NCBI GenBank assembly: GCA_964023275.1
Contig: OZ029916.1
Span: forward strand, 38,917,396 to 38,981,395
Origin: Norana najaformis
Taxonomy: Eukaryota > Annelida > Clitellata > Crassiclitellata > Hormogastridae
Reading direction: 5' to 3'
DNA: 64,000 nucleotides
Part shown: piece after piece, positions 62,601 through 64,000 of the stretch
How positions within the stretch are numbered: the stretch's first letter is position 1
Layout of the letters: every line of letters starts with the position of its first letter
Position numbers and translations under genes: made by a program
Notes under the pieces: generated by a model
Told to the model about the DNA's origin: nothing
Database searches by the model: none
The model's input: the letters and a program-made list of their open reading frames with translations, nothing else

Positions 62601-62984
62601 AAATTGAAATAGTACATATACATTTTTCTTTGCACCACTACTGTTGTAGAAGTACTTTTCATTATTAATATCAATATTTTCATTATCATTATCATTACTA
62701 TTATTATCATTATTATTATCATTATTATCATCCTTATTATTAATAGGAAAATTTGTAACGCGCACGGATTGTGTACTTAATACTGCCAAGCTTAAAGTGC
62801 AACTCAGTACGGAGCCAGTATGGCCAGACGTAATTTTAGTTTGGTATTTTTGAGGGGAAAGAATAAAAAAATTCTGGACGAACGAGTGTCCAGTTTTTTA
62901 CTTCTGTCTGGAATTGATTTGTTTCGCCCTGGCTCTTCCCTTCTTTCTATGCCTACTCTGTTTGACAGATCATTCTCATTCACC

Positions 62985-63650
62985 TTCTCTTCCTCTCATC
63001 CTCTTCCATCTCCTCATCATTTTCCTTTCCCTACCCCTCTTCCTTTCCCCTGTTCATTATCTTCCTCTTCTTCGACCAACATTTTCTCGTCCTATTTGCC
63101 TTCCTCTTCCTTATTAGATTCCCATTCTGTTCCACCTAATTCAGTTCCTCCTGGTCGTCCTCATCATTTTCTTCCTCTTTTTCCTCCTTAAACTCTTACT
63201 TCTTCACTCTTATTCCTCCCTTTTCCTCTTCCTCTCTGTCCTCCTCCTCATTGGATTCCTATTCTGTTCCACCTAATTCAACTCCTCCTGGTCCTCCTCT
63301 TCAGTTTCTTCCTCGTTTTCCTCCTTAAACTCTTACTTCTTCACTCTTATTCCTCCCTTTTCCTCTTCCTCATCTCCTCTACATGTTTGTCGTACCATAC
63401 TACTTAATCCACTCAGACTACACCCGGTTCTCCTGCTCATCTTTCTCTTCCTTCTTCTAACCTCTTTCTCTCCCTCTTTCCTTCTCTTCCTCCAGCACCT
63501 AATCGTCTTTTCTCTTCCTCTTCCACCTTCTCTTCCTGCACCAATTCTTCCTCCTCCATCTCCTCCTCCTTATCCACTTCCTTCTCACTCTCCACCGTTC
63601 TCCTCCTCCATCTCCTATCCTCATCATCTTTGTTGTCCTCCTACCTTCTT
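62985..63650. repeat. Polypyrimidine tract with a 138-bp tandem duplication
   Basis: C/T-rich on the + strand. CCCATTCTGTTCCACCTAAT at about 63121 recurs as CCTATTCTGTTCCACCTAAT at about 63259, each followed by matching text up to TAAACTCTTACTTCTTCACT. From 63650 to 64000 there is only TTCATTCGTTC text. Confidence 0.92.
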
Positions 63651-64000
63651 TCGTTTTCTGGATATTTTGACCCGTGGTGGGTGAGGGGTTGGGCCAATCG
63701 GCGACAGAGGGACCTACCGGTCGACCGAGGAGGGGCAACAACTGAACCGCGCCTGTAATTCGTAAGAGACTGGAAAAGCTAATTGGAAAAACGACGGATA
63801 GACTGAGCGAAAGAGGAATACGATAAGCTTGGATTTATTCATTCTTTCGCTCGCTCTTTTGTTTCTTCATTCGTTCGTTTATTCTTTCGTAGAATTTCGT
63901 TCATTCATTCAATCATTCATTCTGCTATTCTGGCATTAATTCTGTCGTTTACCATTAGTTCTTTTATTCAATCATTCCTTTTCCGTTCGCTCACTTATGC

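Noticed and set aside
1-64000. CRISPR arrays, operons or other prokaryotic features
   Set aside because: Introns, LINEs, SINEs and a vertebrate-like matrix gene show animal DNA; the tandem arrays lack the repeat-spacer pattern.

Overview
This window is eukaryotic genomic DNA from an invertebrate animal. It carries one complete gene on the + strand, an orthologue of reelin (RELN), which is the secreted extracellular-matrix signalling glycoprotein. I placed 57 coding exons between the ATG at 2561 and the TGA at 51120-51122. Their joined length is 10,335 nt, which is exactly 3,445 codons. The predicted protein is 3,444 aa, against 3,460 in human. Phases agree at every junction. The order is: signal peptide, Reeler domain, N-terminal region, eight reelin repeats each centred on an EGF module, and a short C-terminal tail. 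I matched exons to human reelin from memory, without an alignment program. The species cannot be fixed from sequence. The compact gene (~48.5 kb, introns usually 0.2-2 kb), the full eight-repeat protein and the many tRNA-derived SINEs suit a marine invertebrate, perhaps a deuterostome.

Layout: 1-2560 is upstream sequence with a LINE 3' fragment, an AT-rich microsatellite and a degenerate tandem repeat next to the gene. 2561-51122 is reelin. Exons 1-3 encode the signal peptide and Reeler domain, and exons 4-9 the N-terminal region. Exons 9-19 cover repeats 1 and 2A, 20-26 repeats 2B and 3, 27-34 repeats 4 and 5A, 35-46 repeats 5-7A, and 47-57 repeats 7, 8 and the tail. The introns hold SINEs of at least six tRNA-headed families, LINE 3' ends, many microsatellites and pentanucleotide arrays. 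From 51123 to 64000 there is a probable 3' UTR, a LINE reverse-transcriptase fragment on the - strand, very large microsatellites, and three weak candidate exons of unidentified gene(s) on the - strand.

The most unusual feature is that the gene repeatedly contains copies of its own exons. A 168-bp inverted copy of exon 24 and its 5' splice site lies in intron 15. A 188-bp direct copy of exon 38 lies in intron 44. The exon 26 / intron 26 boundary is duplicated in tandem. The 3' end of exon 54 appears to have seeded a 13-copy minisatellite in its own intron. Two introns (18 and 32) use GC-AG rather than GT-AG. Many introns carry (AAGGT)n arrays that resemble runs of 5' splice sites. A shared motif GGCGCTATA(T/G)AAA at the 3' ends of LINE and SINE copies suggests one LINE machinery mobilised most of the SINEs here.
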